A DNA stretch of 64,000 bases, taken from contig NZ_FNDC01000006.1 of NCBI RefSeq assembly GCF_900099655.1, forward strand, positions 1,947 to 65,946. Direction: 5' to 3'. Positions 1 to 7,566 of the stretch are shown here, one piece after another. The number at the start of each line of letters is the position of its first letter. The stretch's first letter is position 1. Below the pieces are notes generated by a model. The model saw only the letters and a program-made list of their open reading frames with translations. It did not search any database and had not been told where the DNA came from. A program made the position numbers and the translations under genes. Source of the stretch: Planococcus glaciei (lineage in GTDB: Bacteria; Bacillota; Bacilli; Bacillales_A; Planococcaceae).

Positions 1-2
1 AT

Positions 3-79
3 GGCGGTCGTGGCGAAGTGGTTAACGCACCGGATTGTGATTCCGGCACTCGGGGGTTCAATTCCCCTCGTCCGCCCCA
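3..79 (+). tRNA. tRNA-His (GTG)
   Basis: Cloverleaf with anticodon loop TTGTGAT, giving anticodon GTG. The extra 5' G (position -1) opposite C73 that marks tRNA-His is present, and CCA is encoded at 77-79. The acceptor stem has one T:T mismatch (base 5 against 68). It is the first gene in the window, so the cluster probably continues upstream. With its GUN-type anticodon it is an expected substrate of queuosine modification (see queG). Confidence 0.95.
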
Positions 80-88
80 TCCAATTAT

Positions 89-160
89 TGGGGTATAGCC
101 AAGCGGTAAGGCAACGGGTTTTGATCCCGTCATGCCCTGGTTCGAATCCAGGTACCCCAG
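89..160 (+). tRNA. tRNA-Gln (TTG)
   Basis: Cloverleaf with anticodon loop TTTTGAT, giving anticodon TTG. The acceptor stem TGGGGTA pairs with TACCCCA and the discriminator is G. CCA is not encoded, unlike the His, Gly and Cys neighbours. Confidence 0.95.
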
Positions 161-165
161 CTTTT

Positions 166-240
166 GCGGAAGTAGTTCAGTGGTAGAACGCCACCTTGCC
201 AAGGTGGAGGTCGCGGGTTCGAACCCCGTCTTCCGCTCCA
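166..240 (+). tRNA. tRNA-Gly (GCC)
   Basis: Cloverleaf with anticodon GCC in loop TTGCCAA and acceptor stem GCGGAAG. CCA is encoded. It lies 5 bp after tRNA-Gln in the same polycistronic cluster. Confidence 0.95.
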
Positions 241-248
241 AAAGTTAT

Positions 249-322
249 GGCGGCATAGCCAAGTGGTAAGGCATGGGTCTGCAACACCCTTATCACCGGT
301 TCGAGTCCGGTTGCCGCCTCCA
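249..322 (+). tRNA. tRNA-Cys (GCA)
   Basis: Cloverleaf with anticodon GCA in loop TCTGCAA and acceptor stem GGCGGCA paired with TGCCGCC. CCA is encoded at 320-322. Confidence 0.95.
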
Positions 323-331
323 TCATAATTT

Positions 332-415
332 GCCGGCGTGGCGGAATTGGCAGACGCGCGGGACTCAAAATCCCGTTCCTTCACGGGAGTGTCGGTTCGA
401 CCCCGACCGCCGGTA
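332..415 (+). tRNA. tRNA-Leu (CAA), copy 1
   Basis: Class II tRNA with a long variable arm and anticodon CAA (loop CTCAAAA). The acceptor stem closes with a G1:T72 wobble and the discriminator is A; CCA is not encoded. It is the last gene of the cluster, followed by a strong terminator. The same 84 bp recur without change at 3173-3256. tRNA-Leu(CAA) is a known substrate class of TrmL, which is encoded at 10562. Confidence 0.95.
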
Positions 416-444
416 TCATTTAAAAGGGCCTGCCTGCCCTTTAT

Positions 445-487
445 AAACTCCCAGTTTTGATTTACTTCAAAACTGGGAGTTTTTTTG
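445..487 (+). terminator. Terminator of the tRNA cluster
   Basis: Sixteen-base arms reading AAACTCCCAGTTTTGA and its near-exact inverse around a short loop, followed by a run of T. Confidence 0.85.
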
Positions 488-1426
488 TTGCTCATTTTAA
501 AGAAAAGCCATGTTCTTTATTTCCTGTTAGACGATAGCCGGTGAAAGCAGAATAAAGGCATCCTGGACATTACAAGTACTAAATTTGTTGAACTGTCGTT
601 GTTTTGACAAACGCAATTGCTTGCTACATGAATATAGTTGAAATAAGAAGACTACCTTAAGAAATGCTGTATATCTGAGGATCGCAGCAATAAAGCAGGA
701 GTGATTTGCTTGAGGGGCAGCACATGCAGCCGGTATTGCTTTTTTAGTACATAAAGACGCCTCTAAAGAGTAAAGCCTAAATACCAACTCTGGAAGCTAT
801 CCAGCCGTGCTGAGAGAGTTGTGATCAATTGTGGGGAAGTGGCTTAGAGATAGCGCAGGAGTGTTTAAAGCACATACTTTAGAAGAGGGGCTTAACGGAA
901 TGTCTTGTGCGCAAGAAAAGGAACTTATAAATTGCTGTGTGGCCTGGTTAAGCATGGCAGCCACCTGTACTCTATTTGTCTCTTATCGCATCGGAGAATC
1001 GCGTTAGGTGAATGAGAGCATGCCAGATTATGCCGAAAACAGCTCTGAAAGCATGTGAAAAAGCTAAGCTAACTTTGCTGCTAGTTAGCTCGGCTGGCAG
1101 GGGAATTTGAGGGCATTGGGGTCCGGAAAAAGCTGAACGATGCTATTACTGCAAAAGCAAATCCTCTATAAGAGAGTGCTTCTTTAGAAAAAGAGAGACC
1201 ATTCTTACTGTAGCTGAAGAGCAAGTAATAGTTAAATAGTTACCCTCTCGCAGCATTTAGAGTCAAAATTTCTGGACTTTATTTGAAAAAAGGAGTATGT
1301 TATTTTCGTGGAAATTTTCAATATTACAGGATTGTAAATTTTATTAATATAGTATGCAACTGATGTTAAATAGTATATTATATAAAAGCTTAGATTTTAT
1401 TTTATGAATATAGCGGAGGTAAGAAA
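488..1426. other. Long intergenic region with no recognisable gene
   Basis: About 940 bp between the tRNA terminator and the DUF47 gene. No frame gives a protein I recognise. The largest open stretch is an 86-codon minus-strand frame (527-787) without a convincing start or composition. A short Cys-rich frame (about 35 codons from 899) has no good ribosome site. The end near 1320-1400 is AT-rich and probably holds the promoter of the phosphate transporter operon. The rest may be decayed accessory DNA lying next to a tRNA-Leu gene; that reading is inference. Confidence 0.5.
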
Positions 1427-2044
1427 ATGGCTTTCAAGAAGAAAGATAAGTTTGCAGTTTTGTTGGGTGAAATCGCATTAAATTTAAAAGAAAGTGCTGC
1501 TTATTTCGCAGATTACAAATTGCGGGAAATCAGTGATTTAAAAATATTTTCCAACACGATGAAGGATTACGAAACCAAAGGGGACAATTATGTCCATACC
1601 ATTATCCAGGATTTGAATCAGGCGTTTATTACGCCGATTGAACGTGAAGATATCTTGGCGCTTGCCATGACGATGGATGACGTGCTTGATGGCTTGGACC
1701 ACACAGCTTCCATGTTTGAAATGTATTCGATTATCAATGCGGATGAGTTCATGCTTGAGTTTGTAGAAGCGATTCGCTTGAGCACGATTGAAATTGAAAC
1801 AGCTGTAGATTTAATGTCTTCTAAGAAATTGCCTGCCATGAGAGAACATGCGATTAAGATTAAAGATTACGAATCCCAATGTGATGTGACGAGACGCCAC
1901 GCGATCAAGCACTTATTCCAGACGGAAAAAGATCCAATTCGCATTATTCAATACAAAGAGATATACGAAGAACTTGAAGAAATTGCAGACCATTGCCAAA
2001 AGGTAGCAAACACATTCGAATCAATTATTATGAAAAACGCTTAA
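1427..2044 (+). CDS. DUF47 (PhoU-like) partner of Pit phosphate transporter
   Basis: A 205-residue soluble, highly helical protein of the DUF47/YkaA family, thought to act as an accessory or regulator for the low-affinity phosphate permease encoded next to it. The start ATG follows AGCGGAGGTAAG at good spacing. Alternating acidic and basic helices (for example DALDGLDH- and YEELEEIADHC-like segments) match the PhoU-like helical bundle. The gap to the permease start is 15 bp, so the two are an operon. Length is normal for the family. Regulation is not clear from the sequence; the upstream DNA is AT-rich and I could not define a Pho box with confidence. Confidence 0.88.
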   Translation: MAFKKKDKFAVLLGEIALNLKESAAYFADYKLREISDLKIFSNTMKDYETKGDNYVHTIIQDLNQAFITPIEREDILALAMTMDDVLDGLDHTASMFEMYSIINADEFMLEFVEAIRLSTIEIETAVDLMSSKKLPAMREHAIKIKDYESQCDVTRRHAIKHLFQTEKDPIRIIQYKEIYEELEEIADHCQKVANTFESIIMKNA

Positions 2045-2059
2045 GGAGCAAGATGACCG

Positions 2060-3058
2060 ATGGATATGGTGCTGCTATTAACAGTTTTAATTGTCGTTTT
2101 TGCTGTAGTTTTCGATTTTATCAACGGCTTTCATGATACGGCCAACTCAATCGCCACGGCAGTTTCCACAAAAGCGTTGAAACCCCGCCATGCGATTATG
2201 CTGGCGGCCATCATGAACTTTGTTGGAGCTATGGCTTTTACCGGCGTTGCTAAAACAATCACAAAAGATATTGTAGATCCATTTACACTTACAAATGGAA
2301 CAGTTGTAATTTTGGCAGCTTTATTGGCTGCTATTGTTTGGAACTTGGTTACTTGGTATTACGGCATTCCAAGCAGCTCTTCTCATGCTTTGATTGGCTC
2401 GATCGCCGGAGCCGCAATTGCTGCAGCCGGTTTTACCGCTTTGAATTACGGTGGATTTTTAAAGATTCTTCAAGCGTTGATTCTTTCGCCGGTATTGGCT
2501 TTTGCAGTCGGGTATATTGTTTACAGCATTTTTAAAGTGGTGTTCAAAAATAATAACCTGACGAAGACGAACCGCAATTTCCGCTTGATCCAGATTGCGA
2601 CAGCGGCTTTGCAATCTTTTTCGCACGGTACCAACGATGCGCAAAAAGCGATGGGGATTATCACTATGGCTTTGATCGTAAATAACTATCAAAGTTCTGA
2701 TGATATTCAGTTATGGGTGCAAGTAATCTGTGCTCTTGCCATGGCTCTAGGAACATCGGTCGGCGGCTGGAGAATTATCAAAACCGTTGGCGGCAAGATC
2801 ATGAAAATCCGCCCGGTTAACGGAGTGGCAGCTGACCTTACAGGAGCGGCAGTCATCTTCGGGGCCACATTCATTCATTTGCCAGTAAGTACAACACATG
2901 TAATTTCATCATCCATCATGGGTGTCGGTGCTTCTCACCGTTTGAAAGGCGTTAAATGGGGAACGGCTAAAACGATGCTGATCACGTGGTTGATTACGAT
3001 GCCAATTTCTGCTTTGTTAGCTGGAGGCATATACTTAGTTCTTAATATTTTTCTTTAA
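2060..3058 (+). CDS. pit: Inorganic phosphate transporter, PiT family
   Basis: A 332-residue integral membrane protein with about ten hydrophobic segments. It carries both PiT signature repeats: the N-terminal GFHDTANSIAT and the matching C-terminal SFSHGTNDAQKAMG. These symporters take up phosphate (often as a metal-phosphate complex) with protons or sodium at the cytoplasmic membrane. AAGGAG precedes the ATG by 10 bp. A second ATG seven bases upstream is out of frame. It is the second gene of the operon with the DUF47 protein and is followed directly by a terminator. The shorter Bacillus type (about 330 residues) fits. Confidence 0.93.
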   Translation: MDMVLLLTVLIVVFAVVFDFINGFHDTANSIATAVSTKALKPRHAIMLAAIMNFVGAMAFTGVAKTITKDIVDPFTLTNGTVVILAALLAAIVWNLVTWYYGIPSSSSHALIGSIAGAAIAAAGFTALNYGGFLKILQALILSPVLAFAVGYIVYSIFKVVFKNNNLTKTNRNFRLIQIATAALQSFSHGTNDAQKAMGIITMALIVNNYQSSDDIQLWVQVICALAMALGTSVGGWRIIKTVGGKIMKIRPVNGVAADLTGAAVIFGATFIHLPVSTTHVISSSIMGVGASHRLKGVKWGTAKTMLITWLITMPISALLAGGIYLVLNIFL

Positions 3059-3063
3059 AATAG

Positions 3064-3100
3064 AAAGTGGGAACCTTGGAAAGCCAAGGTTCCCACTTTT
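3064..3100 (+). terminator. Terminator after pit
   Basis: Perfect hairpin AAAGTGGGAACCTTGG with its inverse around a four-base loop, then TTTTATT. Confidence 0.9.
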
Positions 3101-3123
3101 ATTAATATTATTGTGAAAAACTA

Positions 3124-3152
3124 TTGGCGTTTTAAATAATATATGTTATATT
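3124..3152 (+). promoter_or_regulatory. Sigma-A promoter of the solitary tRNA-Leu
   Basis: TTGGCG, 17 bp spacer, TATATT. Transcription would begin about 14 bp before the tRNA. The gene therefore has its own promoter, separate from the cluster at the start of the window. Confidence 0.6.
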
Positions 3153-3172
3153 TATTAATGTCCTTTTGACAT

Positions 3173-3256
3173 GCCGGCGTGGCGGAATTGGCAGACGCGC
3201 GGGACTCAAAATCCCGTTCCTTCACGGGAGTGTCGGTTCGACCCCGACCGCCGGTA
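3173..3256 (+). tRNA. tRNA-Leu (CAA), copy 2
   Basis: Exact 84-bp duplicate of the tRNA-Leu at 332-415, with the same anticodon, variable arm and G1:T72 pair. Identity stops within one or two bases of the mature tRNA ends. It stands alone between its own promoter and terminator. Confidence 0.95.
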
Positions 3257-3286
3257 TACTCATCATCGCCATGCCAAGCGATGAAA

Positions 3287-3333
3287 CTAAAAAGCCGATG
3301 TTCTGATTTTTTCAGAACATCGGCTTTTTTTAT
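3287..3333. terminator. Bidirectional terminator
   Basis: Hairpin AAAAGCCGATGTTCTGA with its inverse around TTTT, with A and T runs on both sides. It serves tRNA-Leu on the plus strand and the minus-strand gene that ends at 3330. Confidence 0.88.
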
Positions 3334-3869
3334 TTGGCAAATTCACAGCTTACGCGCTTGTTCTCCGGTGTGAACATTCCATCGGGGTTCTTTTTGAAGA
3401 GCCATGCGTGCAAGTCGTAATGCTGTCCTTTAGAGCCGTCGTGGTTATCCATTGGGCCTTGGAATTTCTCTCTGAATAATACAGGTGTTTTATCTGTTTC
3501 TTCTGCTGGCACATACCATTCAGCTGCGACGAGTTTATAGCTGCCGTCTTTGAGTGGCTCATAAACCAAGATTTCCGGTCGTTTGATGTGGAGCTTCGCG
3601 TCGTCAGCGCGGCTCGGTTTGATCAAGTGAATTCCCATATTCGGCACACAAGCTCCTGGAACTAATCCGGTAAATCCTTCATCCAATGCAACATCGATGT
3701 CCCGGTACTTTTTAAGCGCTCTTTTGCTGATGGTCAGCTCCTTTTTCACGGTGAACTTGTAATCGTGGTCGTCGCCACCGTTGTCGTGATGGTGTGGGTG
3801 TGCACTGACTGATGACATGGCAGACAGGCTAAGAAACGCGACCATGATGGCGACGAGAAACTTTTTCAT
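3330..3869 (-). CDS. Secreted His-rich conserved protein of unknown function
   Basis: A 179-residue protein with a clear signal peptide (MKKFLVAIMVAFLSLSAMSS, cleaved near VSAHP). A HPHHHDNGGDDHD segment follows, which could bind metal ions just outside the membrane. The mature domain has two conserved-looking blocks, CVPNMGIHLIKP and GQHYDLHAWLFKKNPDGMF, of a kind I have seen in uncharacterised secreted proteins of Gram-positives; I do not know the function. The start at 3869 is chosen because AAGGAGGAAGTAAC precedes it and the signal peptide begins there; an in-frame extension upstream has no ribosome site. Two Cys (in CVP and VSC) could form a disulfide. Confidence 0.8.
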   Translation of the reverse strand: MKKFLVAIMVAFLSLSAMSSVSAHPHHHDNGGDDHDYKFTVKKELTISKRALKKYRDIDVALDEGFTGLVPGACVPNMGIHLIKPSRADDAKLHIKRPEILVYEPLKDGSYKLVAAEWYVPAEETDKTPVLFREKFQGPMDNHDGSKGQHYDLHAWLFKKNPDGMFTPENKRVSCEFAK

Positions 3870-4142
3870 GTTACTTCCTCCTTGATAAATATTTAATATA
3901 TGTATCAAGAAATTGATATTCAATTCACCTACATTATATACCTGATGATTTGAATTGCAAGACAATTTTATAAAATATTCAGAATATTTTACACGATAAT
4001 TAAATTCCTTTTTTATGTGAGTTTAACAGAACAAATGGGAGTAAACATAAAGGGGGCTTGGTCAATTGATACGCCAGCCATGTTTCTTTTTGCTATTTAA
4101 AGGGTTGAACCGGAGAGAAGTTGAATTAAGAAACTTAAGTGA

Positions 4143-4538
<396 letters not shown>

Positions 4539-4570
4539 GGCATACGGAAAAAATTGCGGGAGGTCATTGA

Positions 4571-5200
4571 ATGGACTATGACGTAATCATTGTTGGCGTC
4601 GGTTCCATGGGAATGGCAGCAGGGGCGGAAAGCTTTACTGCTGATTCGTTGATTGCCACGCCGGGAGCAGCTGCCAGGAAATTGCTTCCTATGATTGGTT
4701 TAAGCTTGCCTTTGGAAGAATTAAGGACCTCTTTCTCATGGTTTGAAACGGATGAAAGAATTTATTCTGCCGCAGGTTTTCCTGCCTATCTATTTGAATT
4801 GCCGGCTGAAATGTACTATGGTTTTCCGAGCATCAATGGGACAGGCGTAAAAATCGGCAGGCATGATGGAGGGCGTCTTCGCGATATGCAGAAGCCGCCC
4901 GAGGCTTTTGGAACTTACGAACAAGATCAACAGGATGTGGCCGGTTTTGCAGAACGCTGCCTGCCGAAAGTAGGGAAACACCATTCGGGCAAGACATGTA
5001 CCTATACAAACACACCGGACGGAGATTTTATTATCGATCAACATCCGGATTACCCACATATTGTTCTGGCTTGTGGCTTCTCGGGCCACGGATTTAAATT
5101 CAACAGTGCGGTTGGGGAAATTTTAAGCGAATTAGTAACAGGAGACCGGGAATCGGTTCTGGATATCCGGCCGTTTTCAATCCATAGATTTGAGAAGTAG
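4571..5200 (+). pseudogene. Monomeric sarcosine oxidase-type flavoenzyme with large in-frame internal deletion
   Basis: A 209-codon open frame that corresponds to both ends of an approximately 380-residue SoxA/N-methyl amino acid oxidase. Residues 1-18 (MDYDVIIVGVGSMGMAAG) are the FAD-binding GxGxxG start. The next residues (ESFTADSLIAT) already match the middle of the family, where GSYTADKLIV-like sequence occurs. Roughly 160-170 residues, including the rest of the Rossmann fold and part of the active site, are missing with the frame kept. The covalent-flavin Cys region (GKTCTYTNTPDGDFIID) and the C-terminal GFSGHGFKF motif remain. Catalysis as a normal oxidase is very unlikely. The ATG has GGGAGG upstream, so a short protein may still be made. 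Confidence 0.8.
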
Positions 5201-5213
5201 CAGAACATTACAC

Positions 5214-6185
5214 TTAACGCGGATTCTGCTCTGTTAAAAGACTAAGCTTTTCCAATAAATACTCGAGCCGCTGAAAATTTTCTTCTCCGATTCTGCGCCT
5301 GATTTTCCCTCTTTTCATCACTGGGGCTTCTCTATGTTCGTCAATTAGCAGAAGCACATCGAAGATGAACGGTTCTGGGTATTGCAGAGCAGAAAGAATC
5401 GGATAAGCCAAGTACATGGAAACATGCTCATAGCCATAGAAGTTGTCCTGTTCAATAGGCACAGGTTTCCGGACATGGGGCTTGCCAATCCCATGGAGAA
5501 GCATTGCCCAGGAAAGAAGAGCGCGTTCTCGGTGGTTCAGGACATCCAGTTGAACCTGTTTAAACAGTTTATAGGAACGGTAAGCGACGGCTTCCATTTC
5601 AGGAAGAGTGGTGAGTGCATTTGATTCTTCAAACGATTTGTAGAGGGCGAGGATATCTTCGAATGTGGCGGTTTCAGACCCGATCAGCTGCCGGAGGCTT
5701 TGGGCTTGTGAAGAAGTTGCAGAAGGCGTAAACCCGGAAACAAGGGTGATTTTATCCAATTTCTCATCTTTTCTCGGAAACTGCAGAGCCCGGATGTAGC
5801 GTTCCAGAATCGCTTCGGGCACCCGTTCCCGGTCATGTCGCATCCGGTTGCGCTGTTTCAGCACTTCAAGTGGTGTGAAGAACAGGACTGCTTCTGTTTC
5901 GGCTTCCATTTTCCGAAGGCGATTCAGGAGGCTTTTCCGTCTTGAAGAAGCTATGTTGGTGGCATCGTAAATGACGTCGCGGCCGGCTATGAGGAAAGCG
6001 GCGGTCTGCTGGTATAGTTCTTCGAAAACTGTACGGTGGTCAATCGGTTCCACCACATCAAACCTTTCATAGGCAATCCGGTCCGACGACAAGTGAATCC
6101 ACCCGGGTTCTGTCTCAATGATTTTCGCAGCAAACGTCGATTTTCCGCTGCCTGGAAGGCCAATGAGTATTTTTAGCCGTGCCAT
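5214..6185 (-). CDS. P-loop kinase-like ATPase fused to a degenerate HD domain
   Basis: A 323-residue protein. The N-terminal half is an AAA_33/polynucleotide-kinase-like domain: Walker A GLPGSGKST at residues 9-17, a DATN motif near 74, and the lid RMRHDRERVPE near 114-124. The C-terminal half resembles the HD phosphohydrolase domain of similar Bacillales proteins, but HD is HG at 231-232 (LLHGIGKP) and the expected YGHE is YGYE at 250-253, so metal-binding residues are lost. The P-loop part probably still binds ATP; the HD part is probably inactive. The start at 6185 is chosen at MARLKILIG, with GAGAGGAGTGC upstream. It is divergent from the C45 hydrolase gene. Confidence 0.78.
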   Translation of the reverse strand: MARLKILIGLPGSGKSTFAAKIIETEPGWIHLSSDRIAYERFDVVEPIDHRTVFEELYQQTAAFLIAGRDVIYDATNIASSRRKSLLNRLRKMEAETEAVLFFTPLEVLKQRNRMRHDRERVPEAILERYIRALQFPRKDEKLDKITLVSGFTPSATSSQAQSLRQLIGSETATFEDILALYKSFEESNALTTLPEMEAVAYRSYKLFKQVQLDVLNHRERALLSWAMLLHGIGKPHVRKPVPIEQDNFYGYEHVSMYLAYPILSALQYPEPFIFDVLLLIDEHREAPVMKRGKIRRRIGEENFQRLEYLLEKLSLLTEQNPR

Positions 6186-6211
6186 CCCAGCACTCCTCTC
6201 AACCCGTTTCT

Positions 6212-6242
6212 CTGTCAAAATACATTGCTTAGTTGTTATAAT
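6212..6242 (+). promoter_or_regulatory. Probable promoter for the C45 hydrolase at 6292
   Basis: A consensus TATAAT -10 at 6237-6242 with a weak -35 (CTGTCA, 19 bp upstream), about 50 bp before the start codon. Confidence 0.4.
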
Positions 6243-6291
6243 AACTGAATATTGGATGGATTTAATAGTATAGGGACAGAGGAGGGCATTC

Positions 6292-7350
6292 ATGAAACAC
6301 ATACATAGCGATATCCTGCAGTTTCGGGGGAACCATTATGATTTCGGCTGGATGCAGGGGGAACTATTGAAAGACTCTATTACACTTGAAAACCGCAGAA
6401 AGCAATGGAAAGTCAAAAGACCGCGGTTTCAAATCAATGTGGAAGAAACCGCAACTGCCTTTGAACAATTTGCGCCGGGAATTTGGCAGGAGTTGAACGG
6501 TTTGCGGGACAGCCTGGATCTGCCGATGGAGGAAGTCTTGCGCGACTTTGGCGGCTACCGGATTGATGCCATGCCTTCAGGGTGTTCAATCGTTACAGGA
6601 GAGGACTTCATGGTGCGCAATTACGATTTCCATCCACAGACTTACGAAGGGCGCTTCAGTGTATTTCAGCCGACAGACGGCGGCTATGCCATGATTGGAC
6701 CGACTTCGCGCATTATTGGGCGGATGGATGGCATGAACGAGAAAGGCCTGGCAATGGGCTATAATTTCACACACCGAAAAAAGCCGGGAGACGGTTTTGT
6801 TTGTTACATGATCGGCCGCATCATTTTGGAGACGTGTGCCACCGTGCAAGAAGCCGTAGAGCTGGTAAAAGCGGTTCCTCACAGAGGCTCATTCAGTTAC
6901 GTCGTAACGGATCTCAGTGGAGAGACTTTTGTAATCGAAGCAAGCCCGAGAGCAGTCGACGTGCGCAAAACGAACGTTTGCACCAATCATTTTGAAATCC
7001 AGGCACATGAAAACCGCAACTATTTAAAAGACTCCCATCAGCGACTTGAAACAATTGTGTCTCAACCTAAAGAAACAACCGATGCGTATAAAGCATACCG
7101 GCTGTTCAATGACATGGACAAAGGCGTGTTTTCATCAGATTACAAGAGCTGGGCAGGGACCATCCATACTTCTGTTTATTTGCCGAAAGACAAACAAGTC
7201 TGGTTTTCGATTGGCGGCAACCAGAAGCCGGCTGTTTTTGATTTCGGGGAGTGGCTGGAGGGGCAAAATTTTGAAGAACAGAAAGTTCATGGTGAAATTG
7301 ATACAGACATAGGCTTTGCCCATCTGGAAAAGAACTACGCTTATAAATAA
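6292..7350 (+). CDS. C45-family autoproteolytic acyltransferase/hydrolase (Ntn fold), paralogue 1
   Basis: A 352-residue protein of the acyl-CoA:6-aminopenicillanate acyltransferase/C45 peptidase family. These enzymes are made as proproteins that cut themselves before a Cys, which then becomes the N-terminal nucleophile. The predicted nucleophile is Cys98 in PSGCSIVTGEDFMVRNYDF; the family-typical MVRNYD and NEKGLAMGYNF motifs follow. The natural substrate in Bacillales is unknown; amide or acyl transfer is expected. There is no signal peptide. AGAGGAGGGC precedes the ATG. The paralogue at 7564-8607 faces it on the opposite strand. Confidence 0.85.
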   Translation: MKHIHSDILQFRGNHYDFGWMQGELLKDSITLENRRKQWKVKRPRFQINVEETATAFEQFAPGIWQELNGLRDSLDLPMEEVLRDFGGYRIDAMPSGCSIVTGEDFMVRNYDFHPQTYEGRFSVFQPTDGGYAMIGPTSRIIGRMDGMNEKGLAMGYNFTHRKKPGDGFVCYMIGRIILETCATVQEAVELVKAVPHRGSFSYVVTDLSGETFVIEASPRAVDVRKTNVCTNHFEIQAHENRNYLKDSHQRLETIVSQPKETTDAYKAYRLFNDMDKGVFSSDYKSWAGTIHTSVYLPKDKQVWFSIGGNQKPAVFDFGEWLEGQNFEEQKVHGEIDTDIGFAHLEKNYAYK

Positions 7351-7507
7351 GAAAAGCGAAAGCATCTGTTTAGCCCCGACAAGCGCTGGAGGACTTGCTG
7401 GAAATGGCGTCCTTTGCCATGGCTGGCAAGGCAGAAGCGGCTCGAGGGGCTAGATGCTGGAGTCTGGACAATAAGAAAAGCGCAAGCATCTGTTTAGCCC
7501 CGACAAG
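7347..7507. repeat. Intergenic repeat with 37-bp direct repeats
   Basis: Two 37-bp copies (7347-7383 and 7471-7507, one mismatch) starting ATAAGAAAAGCG and including TGTTTAGCCCCGACAAG. Between them, GGGGCTAGATGC is inverted relative to GCATCTGTTTAGCCCC, so the unit can fold into an imperfect hairpin. This resembles short dispersed repeats I recall from Planococcaceae intergenic DNA. It lies between the two convergent C45 genes, just before their shared terminator, and differs from the three elements at 33.6, 48.4 and 63.4 kb. Confidence 0.7.
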
Positions 7508-7520
7508 TGTTTTGATAACT

Positions 7521-7566
7521 AAAAAAGGAGTTGTCCCAAATTATTTTGGGGACAACTCCTTTTTTA
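7521..7566. terminator. Bidirectional terminator between C45 paralogues
   Basis: Hairpin AAAGGAGTTGTCCC with its inverse, with A and T runs on both sides. It overlaps the stop codon of the minus-strand gene. Confidence 0.88.

Noticed and set aside
1..495. Open frames of 60-120 codons across the first 500 bp on both strands
   Set aside because: They are read through tRNA genes and their terminator; the tRNA structures explain the sequence.
527..787. An 86-codon minus-strand frame in the empty region after the tRNA cluster
   Set aside because: No ribosome site, odd composition and no recognisable family; the surrounding DNA shows no coding pattern.
416..3172. Prophage or integrative element between the two tRNA-Leu copies
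   Set aside because: No integrase, phage or plasmid gene remains; the interval holds a housekeeping phosphate transporter. Kept only as a possible explanation of the duplicate.
7347..7507. CRISPR array made of the 37-bp repeats
   Set aside because: Only two repeats, separated by a sequence that is partly their own inverse, and no cas genes.
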